Assembly: GCA_022695795.1 (NCBI GenBank)
Contig: MU404106.1
Location: forward strand, 186,535-250,534
Reading direction: 5' to 3'
Length of the DNA stretch: 64,000 nt
Source: Biscogniauxia marginata
Lineage: Eukaryota > Ascomycota > Sordariomycetes > Xylariales > Xylariaceae
Below the pieces are notes generated by a model. It did no database searches and was not told where the DNA came from. It saw only the letters and a list, made by a program, of their open reading frames with translations. Below, one piece after another: positions 23,978-34,755 of the stretch. A program made the position numbers and the translations under genes. Positions within the stretch are counted from its first letter, which is position 1. Each line of letters starts with the position of its first letter.

Positions 23978-26900
23978 ATTTCCTAGGAAAGCGATGACGT
24001 TAGCAAGATTGCGGCGTAATATTTGAAGAGTATGCCGATGGCTCTGAGTTTTTAGAAGCACGGGTAGATGGGCTACTGACAGGCTGCCCTCCGCCTCGAC
24101 AAGCACGCGACGGTGAATGAAAGATGATACGTCGATTGCGATTATATGTAACTTGACATGATCATAGAAGAAAGATGGGAGGCCAAAGTTCGAGTTGGGA
24201 TCAAAGCATATGACGAGACAGAAGATGGCAATGTTGTCTCGACTAAGGGCAATACAAGACAATACAATAGACAGTAGGCAAGTACTCACAGTTTGTTGTG
24301 GAGGGCAACGAGAGTGTCCAAGTCAATTGAATTCCGGCTGCAGAGATCAAGGGAAGATCCCTGCTCGGCCCCAGAAAAAAATACAAGGTCGAAGAGGACC
24401 AAGACAATGAAGGCGCTCCCACTGGGTGAAGTTTCTCGGGACGGATCCCCCTTTCAGGCTTCTCAGCTATTAAGATTCTGCTCGGGCGTATTCTTATAGT
24501 AGAAAGGATGCGTCTTTCTTAGACGCATTCAAATAACAATAATAAAATAATGGTTCACAGGGCCATCATCGTGACAGACAAATCCTCGAGAAGCGCCGGT
24601 GAGTTGGGTATCTCGTTCAGGCGTTGTACAGGGACAGGAACATTCGGGCGCAGCGACGACAAGAGCAGTTGACAAATTCCGGCCAACAGCGAATGACTGC
24701 TTGGGGGTTGGATCGGGTTGGGTGGCCAGTGGGCGACTCCGTCTTCTATGCGCGACAAGGAACGCGCTGTTGGAAGGCCAAGATCGGGCGATGAATGTAT
24801 GTAAATCCAGCCAAAGTCGCGTTGACAATGGTTGGTGGTTCGAGTAATTAATTATCTTCTGGATAGCGAGCGCGTGCGCCAAAATCATATACACGGACAA
24901 GATAGAAACCCGAGGAACAGTGCACGGGAAAGGATTGATAGATAGCCTGCCTCCCTGGTGTTTGGGGGTTGACAGCAAGCAGGAGAGCGAACAGCGACAG
25001 AACAGGAGTTGGTAAAAAGAAATGATGCTCCAAATCTGTAAGCCACTATGAAGAATTGGAAAGGGGGGCCACAGACAATTCAATACTACCCTACCATATC
25101 GGGTACAGTGTGTACTGTCACGCCATACTGTCTAGTGACACTGTGAATACCTCCTTTAATACCTAACCTAGGTACGTACCTTAGGTATCGAGAAGCCAAC
25201 CTAATGTTCTTAGATCATTCATGTTGTGTCCCCGACCCGACTGTGCGGTATGTGCGTGGTATGTGTGGCCTAGAGACTCGAGATCTACTAAAACCACAGC
25301 AGGCCCGCCATTCGACGCAATTGAGTTTTTTGGTCTTATATCACACATCGAAAAAGCTTTGTCCCTTGCGGATGACCCGAGCTTCCTGAGACTTGACCAT
25401 TTCTTCCGCTTATTAGTGGCCCCGATCCCCCCCAGGCCTTGTACGAAATATGCGATCTACAGATCTAGCCGGGGGTCTATTTCTTGGCTCGGTTGCCCGG
25501 CGACAAGGTGTGAAGGATCCAATCTGTAGATCTGTAGGGGCGGAGAATCAAGCGCCCGGGTAACAATGCACTCCGAACTTCCTTGATTCTGGTCACTCTT
25601 GTCCCCTTCAGCTTCAATCGTCATTCGTTTTCCGTTATTTGGGTATGTATACGGCCACGAACCCGTGCAGTGTTTCAAATGATGATTCTTGGAGGAACAC
25701 GTGTTTTATGAAGTATAAGGGCGAGACGAAACGTCTACGTGCACTGTCATACACGTAGGAATTGAGAGCTCTCATAATAGTTGCCAACATGTCTATGCTA
25801 TCGTGGCTCTCAGAGCGCAAGTAGGATGAAAATAGAGTTCATAGCATCCAGCCGGTCAGTCTGTCAGTAGAGTCATATTGGACAACGCAAGAAGGCCTTT
25901 TACCCTCGAACGGATGTGTTAGTTAGCAACCGAGACAGAATCAATCCCATCACTGAGACATCTCGACCACGAGCTGGTGCCTTGCAGAGGCGGGAGAGAA
26001 ACACATAGGTACATATACCCAGGTATATAGATATATATAGATACAACGACGGCGGGACAGACCTACTAGGTAGATGCGAATCATAAGCTTACATAGCTGT
26101 CATTCCAAAGGGGGCGAACTTTGCCCATGATTGATACATAGCGCTTTGCTTGCTCCCGCCGGTTTGGCGCAGGAAGATGCTGGAACGTGGAGGGGCTGGA
26201 TCTCGGCCGATCCTCCATGGCTGGAAACACACGACAAACTTGCCGACTGCCATCCTCTTTAAGCCCCGCCAAGGTTGGGAGGCAGTGACTCAGTGAGAGC
26301 AACTGTATACGAGGTGGTTCTCTTACGAGTGCCGTCCTTGGGTTGTGCCGGGTGCACGTCATAACCGGTTCCAGCGCAGACTACATACCAGGAAACTCGT
26401 CAAAGTCGGAGTCGATCGATAGTCACGAGACCAGGTTATCTACCACGTTTCATGAGTTCTAACTCCCAATGGATGCAAAAAAAAATACTTTCTAACACGA
26501 GGTATGTAAGGGGTTGATGAGTGTTGTTATTGTTAAGAGCGGATCTTACATGGTTAGGTAGGGGGGGACTCGGGTTGAAGCGACGATTAACTCCGTACGT
26601 ACAACTCCGTACATAGCCTACCTGAAAGTGTCTGGCTTGAAAGCTTATTGTCTTTGAAGCTGAAGCTTACGGCGCTCTAGCCTTCAATTCAAGTAAATTA
26701 GTTACTTTGTATGGAGTAAGGGTTGAACTTAGGTAAAGTCAATTTGCAGTGTTAGTCGCCAACTAAGACTAAAACGCACACGAGCTACTTCGGACTTCGC
26801 AACGTAAATAGAAAGGGCATCTTCTACAATTACTAGTTCTCGTAGCTCCGCTCATACGCGCATGTACCTATTTTCTTCTGTCTTCCACCGTAACCAATTG

Positions 26901-29900
26901 GACGGAGGCCATAACGAGGAGGTTGACCATAGTGACAGCAGAATGCATCCATGGAAAATCGAGGTGGAACACATGTACAAAGTACCAAGTTTCCCGGCGT
27001 CTTCAATTGTGCGTAAAAACTTGGTAGTACTGGAACGCCTCTCGTGTGCTTGACATGCAGTCTGGAGCTGTCATGTGCATGGTCAATACGAGGGGCGTTA
27101 CACGAGTGGTCTTGGTCTAGCCCTGAAGGTTCGAAGACCTGTCAAGATGGCTAAAGTAGGATGAAGCGTCTTCCCCTTTGGTCTTTCCACTTCTAATGCC
27201 GTGCATTTATTTTTTATTTTTTATTTTTTTCTTCTTTTTCTTCCCAACCCCAGAAAAGGTAGTCGCTAAGACTCTCCTATAATAGTAAAGTCGAAACAGC
27301 TGACTCCCAATAGCGCGTGGAAGGCCGAAATTCTGGGCCACTTATGTATCGTAAAGTCACCGGGGCCGGCATCTGTCAGCGAGTTCGTCTCAGCTAGCGA
27401 CATCTTCGTCTCTTATTTTAAATTTTGTTTTCAGCTTCAGCTACTCTAGGCTTCTTAGAATGAGAACCGTAACAGGCCATTACATAATATCAAAGTTAAT
27501 TAAAGTCTTCGCTACCTTATGTAGTTAGATGGTGCAAGAATATGAATGCCTGACTATTCGACTAACCCAGTAGATTAGCAATGCTACATACTAAGCACGC
27601 TCGCTCGTCAACTGGGAGAGCATCGACGACATTGAAACATGATAGACGATGGGTAAAATAACCGTTGTCGATCTCTCGCTTTCTCCTCGTTCACCGGGTC
27701 ACTAACCCCGGACCTCTCCACTCTTTACTAAATCAAGGGATATTCTCATGATGTTCCTGCGCACGGAGCCGGCAAATAGGGACGCCCAGCAGCAGCCGTA
27801 ATAGCAGCAGTACTGCACTTTCAAAGTGTGTAGTGAAATTGAATCTTCAGACGCTGTGTTTCCGCCCGAGTACATTCGGACGATGCGCCAAACTCTAAAC
27901 CAGTGATTAACAGCACGTGGGTTGGCCAGCAAGGCTTGGGACGCCGCGACGATTATACTTAAAAGCCGTCCGCTAACCAACATTTGGCATTTGATAAACT
28001 GGGACAGATTGGCGTGATGATGGATCAGACCCCACTGAGATGGTCGATTGGATTTTCACCGATATTCCTAACCGAAATAGAAATCAAATCGCTCATCAAA
28101 CAGAGGCGCAGGATGGGAAAGGGCAAAATACAGACAGTTACGTTTCAATGCCAAGAAATGCCACGAGATGACACCATCCTCCATGTTGTGAGAAGGCTGG
28201 TTAGGAGCACCGCCTTCAGGCGCCGGATCGAATCATGAAGCGAGGGTCAAGGCTATGCTGACTAGACCATCTCCCCTTCTCGAATCTCAGATTCGATGTC
28301 ATAGGTTAAATGTGTTCGATGCAGCTACAGTAGCTGGCTCCACCGCAATAACACCATCCCAGCCCGGAATTTGCTTGTTTGTTGGGAGGAGCGAGACCGT
28401 TGACAAGGACAACTCAACTCGTCTGAGGATGAGATGACCTGAAGGCTCTCCGTGGGAGCTGTGCTTCGTCACCCCGGGTGAACCCCGACAGCGGTTGGCG
28501 CTGGGGACCCCACGGTACACGAACCGTGTGTAAGTGCGTACCCACATCGGTGGTGATGCGTCGTGATGACGAGCAGCTGGAGGTTTGCGCGTACCTGCTA
28601 GTACCACCCCATCCAGGGCGGCTACAGGCTAGATGCAGGACTGCCTGCGGCAAGGTGATCCCGTTTTTGGACTCTTCATTTTCAATCTTTTCCTCCTTCT
28701 TTCGGTCTCCGGAAGGAACCCTTGCCAGAACTGTTAGGCTGTTTCGTTTGGGATTCGAAATTCATTCATCAGTGCCGGGCATCTCTAATTCCCCGTGATG
28801 TGGATCTCACCCTTTATTTTGGATACCACGCAGACATCATGTTAGCACTGCTTAGTAGCCACACTTTGCGTCATTCTCCGCAGGTATATCTCAGAATTTA
28901 TGAGGCGGTGGTTGGGCGTTGAAAAGCGGGTTGTCATAATAAGTTTACAACGGCCAAACGTTATAGGACCCGTTTCCTGTCAGGTTAGTCGGGTCCGACC
29001 TACCTGTTAGTTATACAAGTTGCCCTATGAGTAACGCATGTCTTTGTGACTAAGGAGAACAAGATATTGCGTACCTCTAATATTGCCTTGCTGGTTGCCT
29101 ACATAAAGGCAGGTTCTGCCAAGTGAGAAATTTATAAGAAAGACATGACCTATTATTAGTATTAGCAAATACGCCGTCTATCATCCATTGAAGAGGCTTT
29201 TTTGCTATGTAGGTATGTACAAGTGATACGGTACGGTACTGGCAACACCAATACCAACACGAAGGTACCTTTTTTCAGCCCGCATCTGGCGCCTGCGTTA
29301 GCAATATTAGCCCGCCCAGCTATTGTGAGGTAGGTGCTCTTAGCGTACATAGGGGGCCCCGGTTTTCCTCTTTTTTTTTTTTCCTCCTTCTCTTGTACGG
29401 AGTACTTTAGTGCTAGGTCGCGAAGTCAATTAATGTAATACACTGGACCTGCAACTCCTTCTCCCCCCCCTTCTCCCCCCAAACTGCCTTACGCAGTGAA
29501 CCCTTACCCGGCCTCCGACCATTCAGTTTCGATCTTCCATGTTCGATTGATTAAGCCGTGATTTGCTCCTTTGTTTGGTCAAGCCTTCAACCTCAAGTCC
29601 TTCCTGTACCCTGTACCAGCCATTGTCGTTTCTTCACCACGATACCATCTAGCAAGCAAGCATTTACCAGCCCCAAGCCTGTAGTCTCCTTTCCCACCAT
29701 CACGCCATTTGCTATCCTCGTCCCAGCATCTGCATCAGATACTCCTTATAATCTGAAATATCTAGCCGAACGGCTCCGAAGTCGAGAACCTCCGAATCTT
29801 TAGGTGCGATCCGACCCGAAAACCCTCAGACCTCTCGCCTGCGACCGCCAGCGTCCCTCGTCCCGCCGTTGTCCTCCTCGAGTTTGTGGAACCAAACGCC

Positions 29901-30057
29901 CTCGCATCTACGCCCGCAATTCGTATGTATGTGATGGTGGTACAATCACAATAGGAAAGAGGTTGTTGCCTGTCACCGCTCGCGAGTCTGGGAGCGGCTC
30001 TGAGGAATACCCGCGTCTTCACACTTTGTGGGACCGGCGCAGTGCTCGTCTTGCGCC
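23978..30057. other. 6.1-kb divergent spacer between chitin synthase and activator
   Basis: Lies between the 5' ends of the chitin synthase gene (-) and the Skt5-like gene (+). No additional gene can be supported: ORFs at 24529-25083, 26081-26362, 27702-28238 and 28255-28922 have no domain, signal peptide or consistent splice structure. It holds AT-rich and TACCTA-rich patches (25160-25190, 25999-26045, 26580-26600) and a long T/A-rich tract at 27208-27240. The last 600 bp is C/T-rich leader-like sequence before 30058. Confidence 0.5.
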
Positions 30058-32367
30058 ATGGCTACCGTAGCCACCACCCCATCTCCGCCCACTGCTTCGT
30101 CTCCTCCCAGGCCGATCCACCGCAAACCTCTGCCTATGCCCAACTTTTCACCAGGTCAGCATCAGCGGGGCGATTCGCAGGATGACATGGCCGAAAGCTT
30201 GCCAACAGTAGTCGAGTCGCCAAGGATGAGAGACGCTCCCGTCTCGCCTGTGAGGGTGAACTTCCAGCCTGAAAACTGGGCGCGGCCAGCCAATGCAAGC
30301 ATAGAGGGAAGCCATTCATATGAGGCAAAGCCCCCAGCTTATATGGAAAGCCAGCAAGACCTATCGAGGACGTCCGACGAAAAACCGCCGCCGCCACCTC
30401 CACATGGTCCCATGCACAGCCAATCTCAGTCGTCACCCTCGACCTTCACTATTGATCTTCCGCATAGGGCCGCGCACGAGAAGCTCCCCATTCAGGCAAG
30501 CTCTGAGCAGACGTATGCGGGTGAGCATGAAAGCAGAGGCATCAGCGGCCTTTCTCTTAGCCATGACCCCAACCGGCATAGTCGGGAATCGGATGCCACT
30601 ACGAGTACACGGCAACAGGCATCTACCGATTCGTCTGTTGAAACAAGTGCAAGCTCGGTCTCCGGCGGCCTAAACGACTCGTGTGAAGTGCAGACACTCC
30701 CAGATGGTGCATCCCAGAGAGAATCCATCATGGAAGGCTCTATACCAGAGAATGAATCCGTCCCGCAATTACAATACCACCACCAGCCTTTCCTCCCTCG
30801 TGTTTCGAGCGTCCCTCTCGATACGAACTCTGGAAACTCTTCCAAGTCCGACCTGGCAGAAAACGGCATGGCCGTCAACCGCCATCTAACCCCTAGTTCG
30901 TTTTATGTGCGAAGGAGCTCGATGCCCCGGCCGCAATCGACGTATTCGTTGGCATCTGACATGGGTCAGCGTGGGCGGTCTCCGGGGCAATCTCGCAGAT
31001 CGCCAGATACGAGACCCGTATCGTATGCAGAATTGCTCAATGTTCCGTATCCTCAACCCGCCCCGGCGCCAATCACCTTCGATAACTCACATTTGCGGAT
31101 CAATGTGGGGAGCAATGCTTCCTTGCTAAGTTCTCAAAAGACTCTTGAGATGTACAGGCAGAACGTGAAGAAGACAAATGACTTCTCTATCCAATATTCT
31201 TTCGCTGTCTTTTTAATCTCTACGGCACAAGAACAAGGTTTTGACCATGACGATCCCTCCCGGAGAAAGGGAAGTCCGAAAGGGGGTCCGGTCCCAGATG
31301 ATGCAGAGTCTTCACCGACCGAGTTGATTCGCGAAGCTAAAAGTATCTTGACAAGGTTGGCCAATGGCGGATACCCTTTCGCACAATACTACCTAGCCGA
31401 TGGGTACGCCTCAGGCCTGTTCAACAAGGGCAAGGAGGATTATAATGCGGCATTCCCCCTCTTCGTCCTTGCTGCAAAGCATGGTCACGCAGAGTCTGGT
31501 TATCGTGCTGGATTGTGCTACGAATTTGGGTGGGGCTGTAGAAAAGATCCAGCCAAAGCAGTTCAGTTCCTAAGGACAGCCGCGTCGAAAAACCATCCTG
31601 GAGCCATGACGAGACTCGGAAAAGCTTGTTTGTCCGGAGATTTGGGCGAGAACCGCTATCGAGAGGGCGTAAAATGGCTCAAGCGAGCTACGGAGTCTGC
31701 TGATACCATGTACAATGCAGCTCCGTACCACCTAGCTACACTGTACGAAACTGGCTACGGCGACGATATCTTCAAGGATGAGAGCTACGCGGCTGAGCTG
31801 TTTACTCAGGCAGCCGAGCTTGGGCATGCCGAAGCAAGCTACCGGATGGGTGATGCTTACGAACACGGGAAATTGAATTGTCCGCGCGACCCAGCCCTCA
31901 GCGTCCATTTCTATACTGGGGCGGCGGAGCGCGGGCATGCCGCAGCCATGATGGGCCTATGTGCTTGGTATATGGTTGGAGCCGATCCAATTCTAGAAAA
32001 AGACGAGGAAGAAGCCTACGAATGGGCACGCCGTTCTGCGGAACTAGGTCAGTCCAGGGTCAGATTTAAGGCTATTAAATCCTTACTAATGAATGCTTCT
32101 TTTTTTGTTACAGGCTTTGTTAAAGCGGAGTATGCAGTCGGTTACTTTACAGAAATGGGCATTGGCTGCCGCCGCGACATATTAGAGGCCAACGTTTGGT
32201 ATGTTAAGGCAGCTGATTCTGGAGATGAACGTGCAAAGCAGAGGTTAGCTGCGATTCGTGCTGCTGTTAGTGGCGGCGGCACGCCGATGGAGGTTGCTCC
32301 GCCTCGCAGCGCAAAAATGAGGAAGAGCCCGCCCAGCAAAGACGACAAGGACTGTGTGGTAATGTAA
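30058..32367 (+). CDS. Skt5/Chs4-type chitin synthase activator (Sel1 repeats, CaaX)
   Basis: Predicted 747-aa protein. Exons 30058-32047 and 32114-32367, with a 66-bp intron (GTCAGT...TACTAATG...TTACAG). The start is the first ATG (GCCATGGCT context). The N-terminal ~350 residues are Ser/Pro-rich and disordered with a PPPPPP run. Sel1-like helical repeats follow at about residues 420-720 (for example AQYYLADGYASG, YRAGLCYEFGWG, YHLATLYETGYG). The protein ends in CVVM, a CaaX prenylation motif. Yeast Skt5/Chs4 has the same layout and recruits and activates the Chs3 chitin synthase at the membrane. Here the gene is head-to-head with a class IV chitin synthase. The intron has no stop and its length is a multiple of three, so retention would insert 22 residues in the repeat region. 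Confidence 0.88.
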   Translation: MATVATTPSPPTASSPPRPIHRKPLPMPNFSPGQHQRGDSQDDMAESLPTVVESPRMRDAPVSPVRVNFQPENWARPANASIEGSHSYEAKPPAYMESQQDLSRTSDEKPPPPPPHGPMHSQSQSSPSTFTIDLPHRAAHEKLPIQASSEQTYAGEHESRGISGLSLSHDPNRHSRESDATTSTRQQASTDSSVETSASSVSGGLNDSCEVQTLPDGASQRESIMEGSIPENESVPQLQYHHQPFLPRVSSVPLDTNSGNSSKSDLAENGMAVNRHLTPSSFYVRRSSMPRPQSTYSLASDMGQRGRSPGQSRRSPDTRPVSYAELLNVPYPQPAPAPITFDNSHLRINVGSNASLLSSQKTLEMYRQNVKKTNDFSIQYSFAVFLISTAQEQGFDHDDPSRRKGSPKGGPVPDDAESSPTELIREAKSILTRLANGGYPFAQYYLADGYASGLFNKGKEDYNAAFPLFVLAAKHGHAESGYRAGLCYEFGWGCRKDPAKAVQFLRTAASKNHPGAMTRLGKACLSGDLGENRYREGVKWLKRATESADTMYNAAPYHLATLYETGYGDDIFKDESYAAELFTQAAELGHAEASYRMGDAYEHGKLNCPRDPALSVHFYTGAAERGHAAAMMGLCAWYMVGADPILEKDEEEAYEWARRSAELGQSRVRFKAIKSLLMNASFFVTGFVKAEYAVGYFTEMGIGCRRDILEANVWYVKAADSGDERAKQRLAAIRAAVSGGGTPMEVAPPRSAKMRKSPPSKDDKDCVVM

Positions 32368-34755
32368 TAATAGGCCATTCGCTGCTGGCTTGTGGCTGTC
32401 GAAAAGTTTGGGGACTAAAGCACTGGAAATCTTGTCATAACAAAACTTGACTATATTGGACACTGTCGGGAGTGCCCGAGATCATTACCTGGTTTTTAGC
32501 ATATTTTCATCTCAGCAATCTTTCCTGGGACGTGGGTCATTACGGAAAGGGCATCGGCGAGACCAGATTGGATATTAGGTAATTTTCATCTGATGGACGT
32601 CATGGTCAGCGGGATGGGGGGATCCAAGGGCCTTTCTTTTCTCTCCAGATTCTTTTTTCTCTTCACTCCTTTTCTCATCTCAACACGGGTTTATAAGGGG
32701 CTGGCTTCTCTGCATTCTTTCCTGCTTGCCTTTCTGGCTTCACTCAAAAAAGGACCATTGCATTTGCATGTGTGCGAAGCAGAAGAGAAGGTTAAACCAA
32801 GATTCCCGCGATCCGACATATGTTTGGTGGTAGCGGTTTTCATGTGGGAATCCGGATACCTCGATTCAGTTCGCACACACTCGGCGTTTCATGGCTTTTC
32901 CTCGTGTCTTCATATCCGGTTCCGCTTGGTCCCGGATTAAAGAGTTGATGAGATGGTGGGCGTGGTGGTTTAGGACATCGTCTCCCTTTTTTCTCTATTT
33001 TTTTTCTACCCTCATCAGTATATGCTCACAAAGAGGGTATGGGGATGGAGAAATGGGTTCTAGCGGTCCTCCCAGGAACCCTCGGTCTTGTTTCTCCGGG
33101 GTGGCCACTCAATCAACTCCCTCTCCCCGGCCGGCATCTTGATTTGCCCAGCCTACCTTTACCACCACTGCCACGACTTACTACATTTATACCTATAGTA
33201 CTTGCTTGCATATCTGTACATAATACGAAACAGCAGACGCAGAGACATGACTAGTAATGCCAAAATTCCAAACGCGCCGCAAGGACAAAATCGGCTGATG
33301 ATATTTCTCTCCCTCAAATCTTCTTCGAGGTCGTCTTCGTCCCGATGTGTGTTGAATCCTGCTTAAATGGGTGTGCTAGCCTACCTACATAGGTAGGTAT
33401 CTACTAACCATAATGAATGTTCTTTGACGATAAACTCTACCTGTTGTCCTCCGTGTCGATTCACTGCCTATACTTGGGCTAACTAGTATATCTAACAATG
33501 ATAGCCCCAGCTTGAATCTTATTCTCAGAGAAGATCCGCGTACATGCGTACATGTTACTTTACTATCTATATGTAGAGCATATTTTTCTAGGGAGGGGAG
33601 GGAGGGGAGTAAGAGGTGACGCGTAGGTAGTTGGTTAACTTTCAATCGAGCAATTAAATTAAGTAAATGGTTGTAGATAGAAACACATAATCGAATCGAA
33701 TTAAATATATATTATCTCGAACCCTTCAGTTATAAGGTATAATTAATTATGCTACCTAGCCAAACCCAACTAACTTGATTACGACCTCGGATATAAGACC
33801 AACATAGTTAGAAAGATTAAAAAGACGAGGCTTATAAACTCGAGGTATCAATTATAAAAGGAGTATATGTTCCAATATCTCTCTACCCGCGTAACTTAAC
33901 ACAGCAAGATACTTACTTATATGTACCATACCAAACTTATAACACAATTCTTATAAGTCGAAGTTTTTAATGACAACATCACATAACACCTACACCAATA
34001 CCCAGGTATGGATTTATATGTAACATTTATAGTCATTTCCCTCTTCACATTATACGCCTACACACTGTTTACCGACCTTCTTCACCTACTTACGTTCAAT
34101 CCCAAAATAAAAAGTAATATCATCACTTACTCATAGCTTACCAGCTCACTCACCCACTTAGTTTCATTCACCCAACCGACTCGAGAAAAAAAAATTTAAA
34201 CTTTAAGAAATATATTGATATTACTCCATACGCTACGCCATGCAAATATTCTCTTTGCTTAAAAAAACTTTGATACACCGGACGTACACACGCACACACA
34301 CACACAAATGGGACGATGATACCGGCGAGAAGGGGGTAATCGAGAAAAGAAAAAGAGAAAAAGAAACGTTTGAAAGAAAGGAAGAAAAGAACGAGACAAG
34401 AAAAAAAACAGACAGACCGGTCGTCCGACCGACCTACCAACCAACCATCCATCCACCATCAACACCACGCACCAGAGAACGCCTCCCTCCTCATCACGTC
34501 ATGCACATCTCGAGGAAAGAGACGGCGGAGAAAGAGACAACAAGAAAACGTTAAAGGATTTGATATTTCGTCCTTCTCCTTTGCCCCCCGCCTCCCCCTC
34601 CCCTCTCTCGTGACTACTAACTCCCTTTCTCTCTCTCCTCGCTTAGAGCCCTATCCCCTCCTTTCCCATGACATCTGCTAAAACCATACAGCCAACCTCT
34701 CTATTCCCCTACCCGCTTACTCGCTCGCTCGCTCGCACGGCTTTCCTATAAAATA
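32368..34755. other. 2.4-kb spacer between convergent genes
   Basis: No gene seen. The region 33640-34250 is very AT-rich, followed by A/G-rich then C/T-rich low-complexity DNA (34345-34640) and a CTCG repeat (34722-34735) beside the polo kinase stop. ORFs at 32593-33254 and 34168-34681 are low-complexity artefacts. Confidence 0.6.

Noticed and set aside
24529..25083. 184-codon minus frame upstream of the chitin synthase
   Set aside because: No domain and overlapped by other frames; unusual residue mix; best seen as non-coding.
30028..30057. Earlier GTG start for the Skt5-like protein
   Set aside because: Non-ATG initiation is not needed; the ATG at 30058 has good context and family-like N-terminus.
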